A program made the translations under genes and the position numbers. 64,000 nt of DNA, taken from positions 143,531 through 207,530 of the forward strand of contig VWZL01005131.1 in the NCBI GenBank assembly GCA_013396915.1. Reading direction: 5' to 3'. This stretch comes from Stercorarius parasiticus. Lineage: Eukaryota; Chordata; Aves; Charadriiformes; Stercorariidae. This document shows, one piece after another, positions 12,405 to 24,569 of the stretch (positions within the stretch are counted from its first letter, which is position 1; the number at the start of each line of letters is the position of its first letter). The notes beneath the pieces were generated by a model. It had not been told where the DNA came from, did no database searches, and saw nothing but the letters and a program-made list of their open reading frames with translations.

Positions 12405-15214
12405 TGGAAGGTGTCCCTGCCCATGGCAGGGGGGCTGGAACTAGATGATCTTTAGGATCCCTCCCAACCCAAGCCATTCTGTGTTGCTATGATACATTTA
12501 ATATAATGGGTTTTAACTGTAACGAATGATTCAGAGGTGCTGTAGCTTCATCATTGTAACTACGCATTTGTTACACACTGCAAAACCATTTAGATTTAAT
12601 AGGTCAGGCTAAGTTCAGTTCTTGTCACATGCCAGAATACTGCCTCAAATATTGGCCAAAGATTGATTTTGAAAGAGGAGCAAGAACATGGCACTGAATA
12701 ATGAGTCAATTGACTACTCTCCCATTTCCTGAGTATTTCTAGCTCTCAGGATCTTCTAAGCTTTCACAGTTTGCCTAGTTGGTAATCTTCAGTGGGTCTC
12801 TCTTTCTATTCCATGTTCCCGTTGCAAAGGGGAGCATTTTTATTTATTTAAAAAATAAAATAAAACCAAAATTCCTTTAGCTCCACAATACTACCACCCT
12901 TGTGTGCAAAGACATGTTCTTTTGTTTCTTTTTAAGCTGACTGCTGGCAAATGTTATTGATCTTGCCTAGTGCTTATACTGAAAGATATTGAATAGTTAC
13001 TGCTATTCACCCTACATCACTCATGATTTTGTAGACCAGTTTCATATTCCCCCTCTCCCACATAAATTATCTCTTTGCCATGAAGTCATATTTTGATATA
13101 TAACTGATTATTCTCCCTTCAATAAATCCTTTTTTTGTATACCACTTAAAATGATTCTTCAGAGGATCCCACATAAATGACATCTATTTCACACTCTACA
13201 TAAGAAATATTACTATTGCCTAAATAAAGTCGATCATTTTTCCTTTCAAATCTTATTCCATTTCCAGTTTCTTGTAACTTCAGTGGGGAAATTACCATTT
13301 GCACCACTGATGACTGACTTACTAGTAATATGAATTTCAGTTCTATGTATGGATTAAGTACTCAGTTAGCTAAGAGGAACAAAACTGAAAGGAAACAATA
13401 TATTTTTCTCCATTTAAGAGAACAGAAGAGTGAACTTCTTTCATTTATGAAAGAATGTAGGACAAATCATGAGTGATTCAATTCAAAAAGGAGGGGAAAA
13501 GCCCACAGACACTGAACCCTATTAGACCTTTTGCTGACAGGTGATATAAAAATGGTCCTTTGAAAATACTATACACCTCTTCTAATAAGCAACAAAAAAG
13601 ATGTGAAACTGTTATATTTTACTGAAAAAAATACTTGTGAACCAGAGGCTTTGCTTGAATAGTCAGGAAAACTTCTACTAGCATACTTCCCATGACTCAG
13701 TTTTGGGGTCTGATGCACCTCAAGATACTTCTGACATTCTCTTCTGCATTTTGAAAAAATGTGCTCACATTTGATAAATAGCTTTTCCTTTCTTTAAAAA
13801 AATGTCCTTCACCGTTACTACTCCATTTCCAGCTTTGGATAATATTTACCTTATTTTCCTATGTTTTTATAGGTGCTTTTAATATGGCAGATTTTAACAT
13901 GACTAGAAATTTTCAGGTCATACCACAGTTAAGATTTATCTTGAACTTAACAAAAATTAAGCACCCCACATCCGTCATTGTACAGTCTTTTTCTATGGTC
14001 AGAGGACAAAGGCACTTATGAAGACAATATATTTTGACTCTTCTAGGCAAATGTTTAAGGGTAGATAGTTTGTCTCTTTTCAATGAAGATAAGAAGATCC
14101 TATCTTTGAGTAGATTAAATGTCTAAAGTAAAAGGTAGATGAATCCTACTTCACATGCTTTGTTCAATCTAAACAATGTAAGTATTGTTTCTAGCAAATG
14201 ATGCCATTGTTACATGCTGGTTGTACAGATATCACTATAGATGCAAAATTCAGGATACAAAAGAAGTTAAATTGTCTGACACAGGATACTGCACCCGGCT
14301 TCTCTTATGGGCAATTCCAAAGAGCTGTCACAGAATGGAGAGAGATGAACACTGAAATATTACCAGTGAACAGTTTTTCTTTACAGACGCAATACACAAT
14401 TCTTTACAGTGCCGCAGCTATGGCATAATCAAATCATAAAATTCAGTAAATTGCATTTTTACCTGTAGATTTTTACAGGCAGGTAAGTTTAATAGTCCCT
14501 CCTATGAAGAAAAAAAACCAACAAGGACTGACGTTGGCTCCCCTAGTTTCTCTCAAAACTCCAAGGTCAAATTAGGTGAGAAAGGTGAGGTCATATTATC
14601 CCAGTGCACCACTTATCATCTGCTTTCATGTGCAATACTCGAGATGTCCAGACTTAAAGTCTTTTCAATAATTCTTCAGGACATTGCAGCTCAAATCGAT
14701 CTATAATCTACTTTGGCAGAAGAAATTTCTCAATATTTGTGGTGAGTATGTTTTCACCCCAGCTAAACTACAAAATGGGAAGGCAACGGGGAGCCTAAAG
14801 AACTGAGGCATCACTTCATTGAATATTGTAAGAGGGGAAACATAATTTAAGGACAATAACTACGTAGTGCCACACCCATCCATCAGATCCTCATTTTTAT
14901 TCCTAGTAAAATAAAACTTACAACCACTTGTGAAGTTGACAGATATTCAAATTAAGACCACTCTTTGCTTGTCAGATAAGAAGCTTCATGAATCACAGCC
15001 AACAAGAGCTAACATTTCAGTGGTAAATGCTGCAAACCAAGCATACATTATTAAAATTAACTTAAAATTGAATTAATAAATCACTTGGTAAGCAGCAATT
15101 TATTGACCCTAAAGTGAAGTTCTATCCTTTGAACAAACCATATAGTCATTAAGTCAGTATTGGTCTTGAGATTTCATTCTAAAATTTTACTCTTAATTTA
15201 TCTGCCCTTCTTGA

Positions 15215-15332
15215 GAAAGAAAACAAAACAAAAACAAAGACAACAAAAAAAACCACAAAACCCCAACAAAAAAAAAACAATCCAGAACCACCAACAAAAA
15301 AACCAAAAAAAAAATCTTTTTTTTTTTTCTTT
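15215..15332. repeat. A/C-rich low-complexity tract ending in an A10/T12 hairpin
   Basis: From about 15215 the plus strand is almost only A and C, with runs such as AAAACAAAAC. It ends in ten A (15305-15314), the spacer TC, then twelve T (15317-15328), which is a near-perfect inverted repeat with almost no loop. The Lys/Asn/Gln-rich frame over it is a composition artefact. Confidence 0.8.
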
Positions 15333-16039
15333 ACTTACTCTTCTTTACTGTTCCGTAGGGTTTATGCGTTTTTGGCTTTTATGCTTGATTACTATTAACC
15401 AGATATCAAAAGACATATCCTTATAAAACAGATGTTCTTGTGTACACAACATCAGATTTGTGGAGCAGAATCAACATAACCACAGTACCTTTTTACTCCA
15501 GTGATACATACCTACTCTAGGATGAGAAAGCCTAGCTTACCAGCCAAAACTTTTATTGAGAAGCATAAGCAAGTAGAAAGAGCAGCTGTTTGGGACATGC
15601 CCTATTCACACAGAAGCTGTTGTAAGGCACTCTGTTGTTGGGGGATGCTGGAGTTCCCACAACTTCACCATAGCAACAGACCCTCACTGCCAGAGAACTT
15701 TTCATTGCCAAATGCAATATATGAAATTAAATCTAACACAGTTCTTGTCACTTTTTTCTAAATCTAAGACCTATCTATGAAAACTCATCTGCAGTGGAGT
15801 TCTTTAATAAACTTCTCAAATTCCTCTGGCATTTCTCCATTTTCAGAACCGAATTTCTGGTTGAGGGGCATGGGCTTTTGTAGTTTATTAAAATTGTATT
15901 TTTGAAAGTAGATTTGTTTGGTTTTGATTCAATAGCATTTATTGACATTTTATGAATGTCATGACCACCTCAGAGAACACCACTCATGTAGATCTATTGA
16001 GCTAGCATTATACCAGCTAGCATTGGTCTTGTAAGCATG

Positions 16040-16053
16040 GTAGCCATGGAAAC
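16040..16053 (+). promoter_or_regulatory. X-box-like (RFX) motif, candidate
   Basis: The 14 bases GTAGCCATGGAAAC fit the imperfect palindrome bound by RFX-family factors (GTTGCCATGGCAAC type) closely, with a T to A change in the left half. Position and neighbours give no support, since no promoter or gene is recognisable nearby. A chance match is likely. Confidence 0.25.
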
Positions 16054-17010
16054 ATGGAGCTTTGCATGGCCCATGGCCCACTAAAATTGTACAGGTGGCT
16101 GGTCTGCACAGAGCTGCTGTGAGTAGGACCTCAGGTAGCTCATGAAAAAGTAACTGATCTGATTAGGTTTTGGTGAATGCAGCACAGAACACAGCCAGCC
16201 ATAACCCTTTGGAGGACTGAATATCTGAAAGGTTTTCCATTTACAAGTAGACCAAGATAAAATACAATGTGGTGTTTATAGCATGTTTCAGCAGAAATAC
16301 TGCTCTCAGAAGCATGAACTGTAAGAAGACTAGCCATCTTTAACAGAGTTGGATGACAAAAAGGAAAATATTCCTAGAACTTTTGCAGGTATTTAATATG
16401 GGGTCTACATTCCTGTTTGCAACTTACCCCACCTCTGTTATTTACTGACAAAATACAAAAAGCTCAGAAATTCCAATGCTCATGAAAAAAAAAGACTACC
16501 AAAATGCTTCAAAAGACATTATCTGATATGGGTAGGTTTTGTACCTTTGCTGTTTTTCCACATGCAGAGTGTGATCTCAGAAGCGGTTGAAGGAAACTTC
16601 TGTTTACAAAGAGTGCAATCAGTGGCTTTGATTTCTGTGTCAATAGATATATAAACAACTAAGTGTGATATAAAGTCTTCTTGCTTTATTCCAAAACCCA
16701 GTATTTATGTGATAAAAAAAAAAGTTTCATCTTCACATCCCTCTGATTAGAGCTGATATTTTCATTTGGATTCTAGATAACGAAGTCTCTAAGCTATGAA
16801 ACCACAAACGCAAACTTTGAGGTGATTAAAGCCTTAGGCCTATGACGGTAGACAATGACCTTATTTAGGAAACAAGAACAATTTGATGCTAATGGATTTT
16901 GAAAAAGAATAGACAAAAGTGCTTTCTTAATGTTTATTTACTTTTCTCTGTGGAAACAAGAGTTTGTTTACAAGTATTGTTCTCATTACATATTCTAAAT
17001 AGGAATGGGT

Positions 17011-17069
17011 GAATTTAATTTAATTACATTTAATTGAATTACATTACATTTAATTACAGTTAATTAGAA
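17011..17069. repeat. TAATT/ACATT short-period AT repeat
   Basis: A patch of repeated TTTAATTAC and ATTACATT-like words, giving many TAAT/ATTA cores in about 60 bases. It is most simply a degenerate microsatellite. The same words are homeodomain core sites, so a regulatory role is possible but not shown. Confidence 0.6.
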
Positions 17070-20000
17070 TACTAGTTAGCTATGTGTTCCTACATAGTTC
17101 TAATCTGATGCTCAGGCCCAGAACCATGAAAGGACTGAAATGCACAAATTCTGGTCTAGTCCAATTTTAGAATAGTCCTCTGGAGTATATTTTTTAAAAG
17201 CTCAGTGTGAATCTTGGGTACTTAAAATTTATAGAATCTTCAATGTTCAGTATGAAGTTCCTTAACTCACAAAAATATCTGCTTTTGTAAGGGTTGGAAC
17301 TATTGCCATTTTTGCAATGCTGGGGTCTTTACCCTCTTTTGCAACTCAGCCTGGCCAGAACTCCCAAAGTAAATGATGTTCTGGTTAAGGTCCAACAATC
17401 CTTACAACGCCTGTTCTAGCAAGTCCAACACATATTAATAAAATCAAGTCCTACACAGAACAGAGAAGTTACAACTGTTTCTATTCAAAAATGTATCAGG
17501 AGAAATGTATTTTATCCCTTTCTCAATGAAAACTGAAAGTATAACGCACAAACATGACACTGAAGAACTTCAATATCTGCACTCATCATCCAGAGACATT
17601 TTACAGTTATCTACATTTGCAAAATCATACAGGCATAGTAAGTGAAAGGCAAATGTTAGGCTTTTGAGAGCAAATATTGATTTGTCCCTTGCTTTTTTTT
17701 ATGTAAAAAAGTATTATTTTGGGGGGCACAACTGATCAGTAATGATTTGTGATCACTGTTGTCTGTGCAAGAATGTACTGCTTGCTGAAATTCCTCCCTT
17801 CCTCCTTTTCATCTCACAATCCAAAGATATCAGCCAAGGAATTCAGTCATACTGGGAAGTACAAGGTAACCTAGTACCTAGGTGTCTGACAGGTTACTGT
17901 TTCAAATATCTATCCTAAAATTAGACCTGTTGTCACTGATAATACAAGTATATTATATCAAATTAATATAAAGGTGCTTCTATTATTATGCAAAAATAAT
18001 GGGATTTTTTCTAATGTTTTCCTAGCACTTCTGTGCACAATTTTAACATTTGAATAATATTGAAGCATGAAGAATAAATATGAGGTATTTTACTCATGTT
18101 ACTTACATCAAGACATAGAAATTGTGGAAGTAAAAGTAACAATGACACAATGCATAAGAACCAAATGACAGCAAAACAGCTAAATAGATTAACTGCAGAA
18201 TAATAATAAAAAAAGTCAGACCATGTGGATTTTTGGTGTCCTTTAGAAATAGAAAAAGAAACCATTTAAAATTTGACGTTTTTGCATGATACTAACTGTA
18301 AAGAGCTTGAAAACGGTCTTTTCATGAGGAAGTGTAACAAATCCTGTGTCCTGCGTTATTCTTGTTTTGTAGATAATCACCTTGTAATTGTCTATATTTG
18401 ATTAAGTGAACATGGCCCAAACAAGTGGCAAGAAATTTTGCTCAGAGGGAGAAACCACATTTGAAAAAAGAGTTCTGAATTTACATAATTTTTGAGCATT
18501 TTTACTGAATGCCTTTATGTGTTGCAAAAGCCTTTTTATCAGTGCACTTTTATTTTAAATAGTTTGAAAACCTCAGTGGCATTTGGGTAGACTTGTCTTT
18601 CAGAATCTCTTGCAAAATCCAAATCAATTTTATGTCAGCAGCAGATATTCCACATTTTTTACAGTCTAAAGAAGCAGAGCAGATAAAGACACTGTGTGTG
18701 TTGGAGTGCAGAACCACATATATAAACAGCTTTCTTACTGCAGTATTCTATGCAATACAATGTCCCACAAAAATTTTTCGCCTCACAAGGATATCCATTA
18801 TTAATTAGCTTATAGTGGTTTTCATTGATTGCCACAGCAGAATGTGTCATGGTGCAAGTTGTTTTTAAGCTAAATTAAGTTTCCTACAACAAATTTTTAT
18901 ATAGCAACTATACTGTACTGTGCAGAAACACACATATCATAGCCTAAAAACCATCTAAATTTCATAAGCAGTGAATGTGCAAGAAAGAGGGAATGAAAAT
19001 TAATCAGAATTAATTTTTCCTTTTTTATATGCTACATCTAGAGCTTTAGAAATGTTCATGAACAATCTGAACCATAGAGTTAGTGCACAAACACAACTAT
19101 GAAACTTTCTTATCTAAAAATATTACAACTCGTTGCTATCAGATGAGCATGAATCCATAAATAACTTTCAAGTTAACATTTCTAGCTTTTTCTCTTACTT
19201 GTTGTATTTGTTTTGTTTTTGAAGGACAACTTCTAAAGATAGCATCATCATTTTAACCAGTCTTTATATTCCAAGACAATTTCCTCAGAAGCATGCATTA
19301 GTTTTAATTTGCTCATTTAATGCTCTTCCTTTGGAGGTTTCCCAAAAGCATCTAAAAGCATGGATATATTTGTTCTGTATTTGTTGCTTTTTATCACTTT
19401 GAAATAGAAACACAGAGAATTTTGAATCAATTAATGACACTTTCAAGATGAAACTGAAACCCTTGGCATAGGATTTCAGCTGTCTCTGATCCAAGGCCAG
19501 CTTGGTGTAACACAGCTGCGTGATGTTAATTCAGTTTTTTTGAGAAAATCATTGTGAAGGTGTGAAAAATTATATGAGCTGAAAGCACCAGAGATAAGAA
19601 ATACAAAAATCACAAAAGAAGTTTAATCATTAAGATAGCAATTATTAGGAGCTCAAAGACACAGGAGGAATTATACTAGCGGGAAGCTATAAAATCTCAA
19701 AGAAACAAACAAATAATTGGAAGATCGTAACTTGAAAAAGGCAATGACCAGCCTTCTTCAAGAAATGGTGCATCATTCTCCATTGATGATGACCCAATTG
19801 ATGATGTCTCGTTTGGGCTGGTGAGCATGTTAATGTGTAGCCTAGTTGCTTGTTAGTGACTTGACATCTAATATATACAATAGAAAATAAATAATAGCAC
19901 TGTACATTGCGGAGCTATATAAATCTTGCCTGAAGTCTCTTCGTGTGCCACAAAAATTACCCGATGAAAGTGACCCAGAGAAGAACTGCAAAATTTCTGC

Positions 20001-22280
20001 TGAAACTGTCCTGAAGTAACATGACTTCCCAAACAGGAAAGCACCACGACCTTTGCTTCCTAGCAGTCATATTCGGACAAAAAATTAAAGTAGGTTGACA
20101 GTAGAAATCAGTAAAATGAGGTCTGACATTTACTGCTTACCCACTCACAACAAATGTCACACTTTCTTTCAAACAAGCCAACTCATAGAGAAGAGCATAT
20201 ATAAAATATTCACAGCAATCTTAATCCCACCAAGAGTTTATGGAAAAAAATAACACCATGAAACCCTTTGGTAAAGGCAGACAAAGTAAACAAAACATTG
20301 ACTTGACACTGGATTGGACATGTCATATGGTACAAAAAAGTCAAGCTATATATATTTCTACCATACATGTTTACTGTTGTTAACTTTGCAAGAGTGTTAA
20401 CTTTAGCTCATGTGACTCCTTCAAATTCTTCTTAAAATAATCTCACAAGCAGAGAGCTGAATATTGTTCCTGTTTTCAGACATAAGTCCCAGTATAAGAA
20501 AACCTGCTGCCAGAGGAGACTATGGGACAGATTCTGATGCATGCTACATTTAACCTCTGTTACATAACTTTAGTAGCAGAACTTAAACTGAACCTATCTC
20601 AGAATTCTTTTGATTTGAGAAAAATAAGCTTTAAAGGACTTTAAGTTGCTCAGGTAGCTCCGCAGAAGTATTAAGATACACTTGTCAACACAACTGTATA
20701 AACGTTCCAACTGTTCTGAAGTGTGCAAATGCCACTCGGGAGTTATTAAAACATCTAAAGAAGGCTGGCTTTTTTCAACACAAGTTACAAGTTACACAAG
20801 CCTGAGGTTTCTCCAGCTCCATGAGAACTGGAAGAGCATAATATGCAGCATAAAGCCACTTTTCCCTGTTTTCTTTGAATCCTGTGATAATTAACGTATC
20901 CAAGTGAGGGTTGATGATCAGAGTGTACATGTGCTCCTGAGAAAGAACAGAGGACAGAAAAGTAGATAACCTCCTGGTATGAATTTAGCAAGTAAAATAG
21001 ATCTGGCTGAAACTTTTCTATGAAACACTTTTTTAACAGAAAACCAGAATTTCAGTAACATGATCTCTATCACCGATCACCAACATCCTCCAGAACAAAC
21101 TAGACAGCTTTCTCGGAAAAACATGAAAATTTTTGGGGTGGGACAGGAGGTGTGTAGTGGAAAAGTCAATTTTATTTTCTTTTTTTTTAAATTTAACAAT
21201 ATTAATTTGATGGAAATATTCTAACATCCCCTCTAAAAATTTAGGATTTCACTTTCTTTTTTGAACAAAATAATTCAGGAAGTGTTTTATAATGTTTAAA
21301 GATCAGCTAAATCTTTCCTATCTCTTGTTGCCTCTTGCTTAAGAACACATAGTTGTAACGGTTGTACTTTTTAACATCAAAGGACTGAGCAGAAACAATG
21401 TCATGCTACTTAGTGGTTTTACCATGACATTCAAGTCATATCTGAATCTTTTTCACTCCCCAAGTTCACATTTTAAAGACTGAAATAATATTTCTATCCT
21501 TGAGAATGATGTATCATTTACAGTAAACACCTAACTGCCCACAATAAGAGTTGTGTTAGACATATCAGCTACTAGACCAAAGAAGTGCAGTAGGCCAACC
21601 TTACCAACAATATTTGTTCAGAATTTGACTTCAATTTTCTTGGAGTTTAAAAATTTGACACAACAATATTGTTGAGGGGAATTTTTTTTCTGGCAGATGG
21701 ACTTTAAAAAATATTTGCAAAACTAGTGAATGTTTGTTGGTGTGAGTCCGTACACAGGAACTTTATTCTTCGAGTTACTCATCCAGTTTGCAAGCAAACA
21801 CTGTATGCATTCTTACATAATTTAGCAGCAGTCCACAAGTATCTAAATGTGTGAGCATCTAGAGGTTAATTGAACAAAATATTGGTCGGTTCCATATAGC
21901 TGGCTTATCTGTGAGACCCAGCTATCACTGGAGAAGACAGAACAAATCACAGAGTGATAGTGAATTACCCTTACATTCAAAACAAACCATTAGCAAGATT
22001 TTCATAAGTCAAATTTTCACTGAGTCAACTAGAAGCATTGCCTGTACAAGGATTCTTGCAACAAGTCTCCAATACATATTGTTGTGCATATGGAGAAACA
22101 AAATTGCACATTTCAAGTAATGTTTCTATTTCAATGTGCTATTTAAAAATTGTCTAATTTGCAGCTGTGGATTTAAAGCGTATGACCTGGTTTTCACAGG
22201 GATTGTTCAGAGCTTTTATTCATTCCCGTTGTGAAATATTTTTTCTTTAATTACGTTCACTGTCAAAAATACTTAATCTC

Positions 22281-22304
22281 TTTTTTTTTTTTTTTTAATT
22301 TTCN
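22281..22304. repeat. Poly(T) run followed by an undetermined base
   Basis: About sixteen T from 22281, then AATTTTC and an N at 22304. The N is probably a sequencing ambiguity caused by the homopolymer. No duplication flanks it. Confidence 0.8.
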
Positions 22305-23274
22305 CTAATTATTTCTTGCCAGTGCCTGATTACTATTTTGGAATGTGCTGTTATCTGTTTGTTTGCATATGCTTAATTTTTAGTTTTCAATAATCTTTCT
22401 GACATTTAGTTCTTTACCTTCCTTTTTCTTGCATGGAATTTTTTGGAACGTCTTTAGTCAGCTTATCAAAGTGTTTGCTTACAGAGATTTACTTTTCTGT
22501 CTGCTTTTCTGTGCTGCCTTAATAATTCCTTCTAGAAATGTTATTTAAGTAGCCTTGCAATTCTTCATTTTGAGTTTTTGAAGTGCTTTATAATAAGCTT
22601 GTGTATCAAGGTTGCAAAGAGCATACTGTTTAACCACAGTCTACTCATTCCTCTTTGAGTTTCTGAAGAGGTGGATTTTATACTTTTCATCCTTTGCAAA
22701 AATGTTTTGATGCAGTGAATGCTCAGTTCTTTGCTGGTCTATGTCTGATATGACTTTTTCACTGTTAACATTTTACTTTTTACTTTTATTTATGGCAATA
22801 CAAATTTATCTTATATAATAGTTTTCTTACACACTATACACAAAGTGCAGAACAGAATTATAGGAACATGAAAATATACAGGGCAGAAAACAGAAGAACC
22901 TTACTTTAATTAAAGTCCTTCACTTTCAAAGCTGACTGATACCAAGCAATTAGCAGACGAAGGCTAACAGGACAAAAAAAAAAGTAAAAGATTTGCTACT
23001 GAAAGTGGAAAGTGAAGAAATAAAGCCTTCATTCCAGAAGTAACAAGACAGTAAAAAAAGTACAAAAAATGGGAATAGAATCATTAGTGTTAAAGTTGGT
23101 TAGAAATATTCAGCACATAAACCACAAAAAAAGCTTCATGAAATGTGCATTGTATTGCACTTGATGCTGAAACAGTTGTGAAGTATGTGGGGTTGATTTA
23201 ATCATGATTTTTGATGATTCAAGAAGATGACATGTAAAAGTTGAGCTAGAATTCTAAAACTTACCTGAAAGCAT

Positions 23275-23288
23275 GTTGCCATGGTAAA
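23275..23288 (+). promoter_or_regulatory. X-box-like (RFX) motif, candidate
   Basis: GTTGCCATGGTAAA differs from a consensus X-box (GTTGCCATGGTAAC) only in the last base. No nearby gene or CpG-rich promoter was recognised, so this is only a motif match. Confidence 0.25.
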
Positions 23289-24379
23289 AAATAAATTATA
23301 AATGAGCATTTGAAACATAAAACGCACCAATTTGAGACCAAGCTCACCAGCCTATTTCTCACCAACATCCCGTATGAATACTTTTTGAGGTATTTCAAAA
23401 TCATAATGGGAAATTATTTCATTCATGGAATTTCAGGTGTAGATAACAAGAAAGAACAATAATTTTTTTTTCTGAATGTAAAAAACTATGGAATGCCTGT
23501 AGAAGATTCCTCTAAAAATAAGCATAAGTGTAAGAATTCTACCAACGATCTTAAATAAAATATTAACTCCAGTGTTAGGTGTACTTATCCTACAGATAAA
23601 AGATGAAAATTTTTGTTTCCACCTTCTTCTTTTCTGACCATAAATCAGAATAAATTATATAAACACTGTATGTATAGATGCTTCTATGTACAAAAGAAGT
23701 AAAGATTGAAGAAATATCATATTTTACATTTACTTGAAGTAAAATACATTAAACTTCCATGTTTGAACTTTCGGTAGTTTATTTTATCCTTCCAACGAGC
23801 ATTGCATCATAAAGACTTCAATTAGTGATCATGAATCTTATGTTGAAGCTTTAGATAATCCTTTAAACATCACAAGCCCCTGCTTTCAGAGTTGACAAAG
23901 AATAGAGAAACCTGGAACAGAGAAAAAACCTTGGTTATCTAAGATACACTGTTCTGTTATTTATTGACTTAGCTATATTGATTGCTGATAGATTCACCGC
24001 GAAGTGATAAAGGTACATATTACTGACACCACATCATCAGTCTTAAGTAAAGGTAAGATTTTTTTTAAGGAACACCAAAGATATTAGACAGGGTTCCTTA
24101 AATAAGGAGGAAATAATGGATCCAGCTGCCTTTTCATATAATTAGTTGATGGGTACTGAATGAATTTTAAAACATGTGAAACTCCGCATTGGCTGTGACC
24201 TTTCCCGAGTTTCTTCCCTTTGCATAAGCAAAGGGATTTGGCTTGAGCGTCTTCAATGATGGTTTAATGTCTATCACACACTGAACCACATGGGATCTGA
24301 GTATAAGAAGTTACTTGAGAAGAAGGAGGAAATCCTCAACTATGAATAAATATAACAAGAATAAATGTAGTGATATTAT

Positions 24380-24399
24380 GAATATAAATATAAATATAC
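24380..24399. repeat. Short ATAAAT repeat
   Basis: Three units of AATATAA-type sequence in AT-rich DNA. No function is suggested. Confidence 0.6.
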
Positions 24400-24428
24400 T
24401 TTTCTTTGCACAGGAATAATGATGTGAT

Positions 24429-24436
24429 TGACGTCA
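24429..24436. promoter_or_regulatory. Perfect CRE palindrome, candidate
   Basis: TGACGTCA is the full cAMP-response element bound by CREB/ATF factors. It lies just upstream of a CR1 3' stub in AT-rich DNA. No promoter is seen, so the match could be chance. Confidence 0.25.
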
Positions 24437-24486
24437 TGATGGTTTGTGAGGAGTAAAAATGTTATAGTTAAAAGTAACATTCAGGG

Positions 24487-24569
24487 CTTGAGATGCCAAG
24501 AAATGTTGGACCAAATGACCCTTGAGGTCCCTTCCAAACTGGTGTTCTATGATTCTATGATTCTGTGAT
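24487..24569 (+). mobile_element. CR1 LINE 3' stub
   Basis: Only the last 80 or so bases of a CR1 are present: TTGGACCAAATGACCCTTGA, then AGGTCCCTTCCAAAC, then a terminal run of ATTCTATG/ATTCTGTG units ending near 24569. It is severely 5'-truncated, which is usual for CR1 because reverse transcription starts at the 3' end. Confidence 0.88.

Larger units (their letters stand above)
9310..12494 (+). mobile_element. CR1 LINE, 5'-truncated, long copy with ORF2 remnants
   Basis: This non-LTR retrotransposon covers part of the APE-type endonuclease, the reverse transcriptase, the C-terminal region and the 3' UTR. Visible landmarks are an ITESWWD motif (endonuclease catalytic Glu), the endonuclease SDH motif, QHGF, IPQGSVLGP and FADD of the reverse transcriptase, and the C-terminal HLSYEDRLRELGLFSLEK segment. 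The 3' end runs through the typical GGCAGGGGGGCTGGAACTAG stretch and ends near 12494 in an irregular tail instead of clean ATTCTATG repeats. Compared with the related fragment at 50.8 kb, about 100 bases of the endonuclease region are missing. Frameshifts and stops break the reading frame. The 498-base duplication around 9849 inflates its length. The base composition is clearly more GC-rich than the flanks. The 5' boundary is approximate. Confidence 0.95.
12495..24486. other. AT-rich non-coding DNA, no gene seen
   Basis: About 12 kb without a recognisable exon, RNA gene or dispersed repeat. Open frames are short and lack family features. Local items are an A/C-rich low-complexity tract with a poly(A)/poly(T) hairpin (15215-15332), a matching X-box motif near 16040, a TAAT/ATTA-dense patch (17011-17069), an X-box-like motif near 23275, a CRE palindrome at 24429 and one N at 22304 next to a poly(T) run. 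Very old, unrecognisable repeats may be present. Confidence 0.75.
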
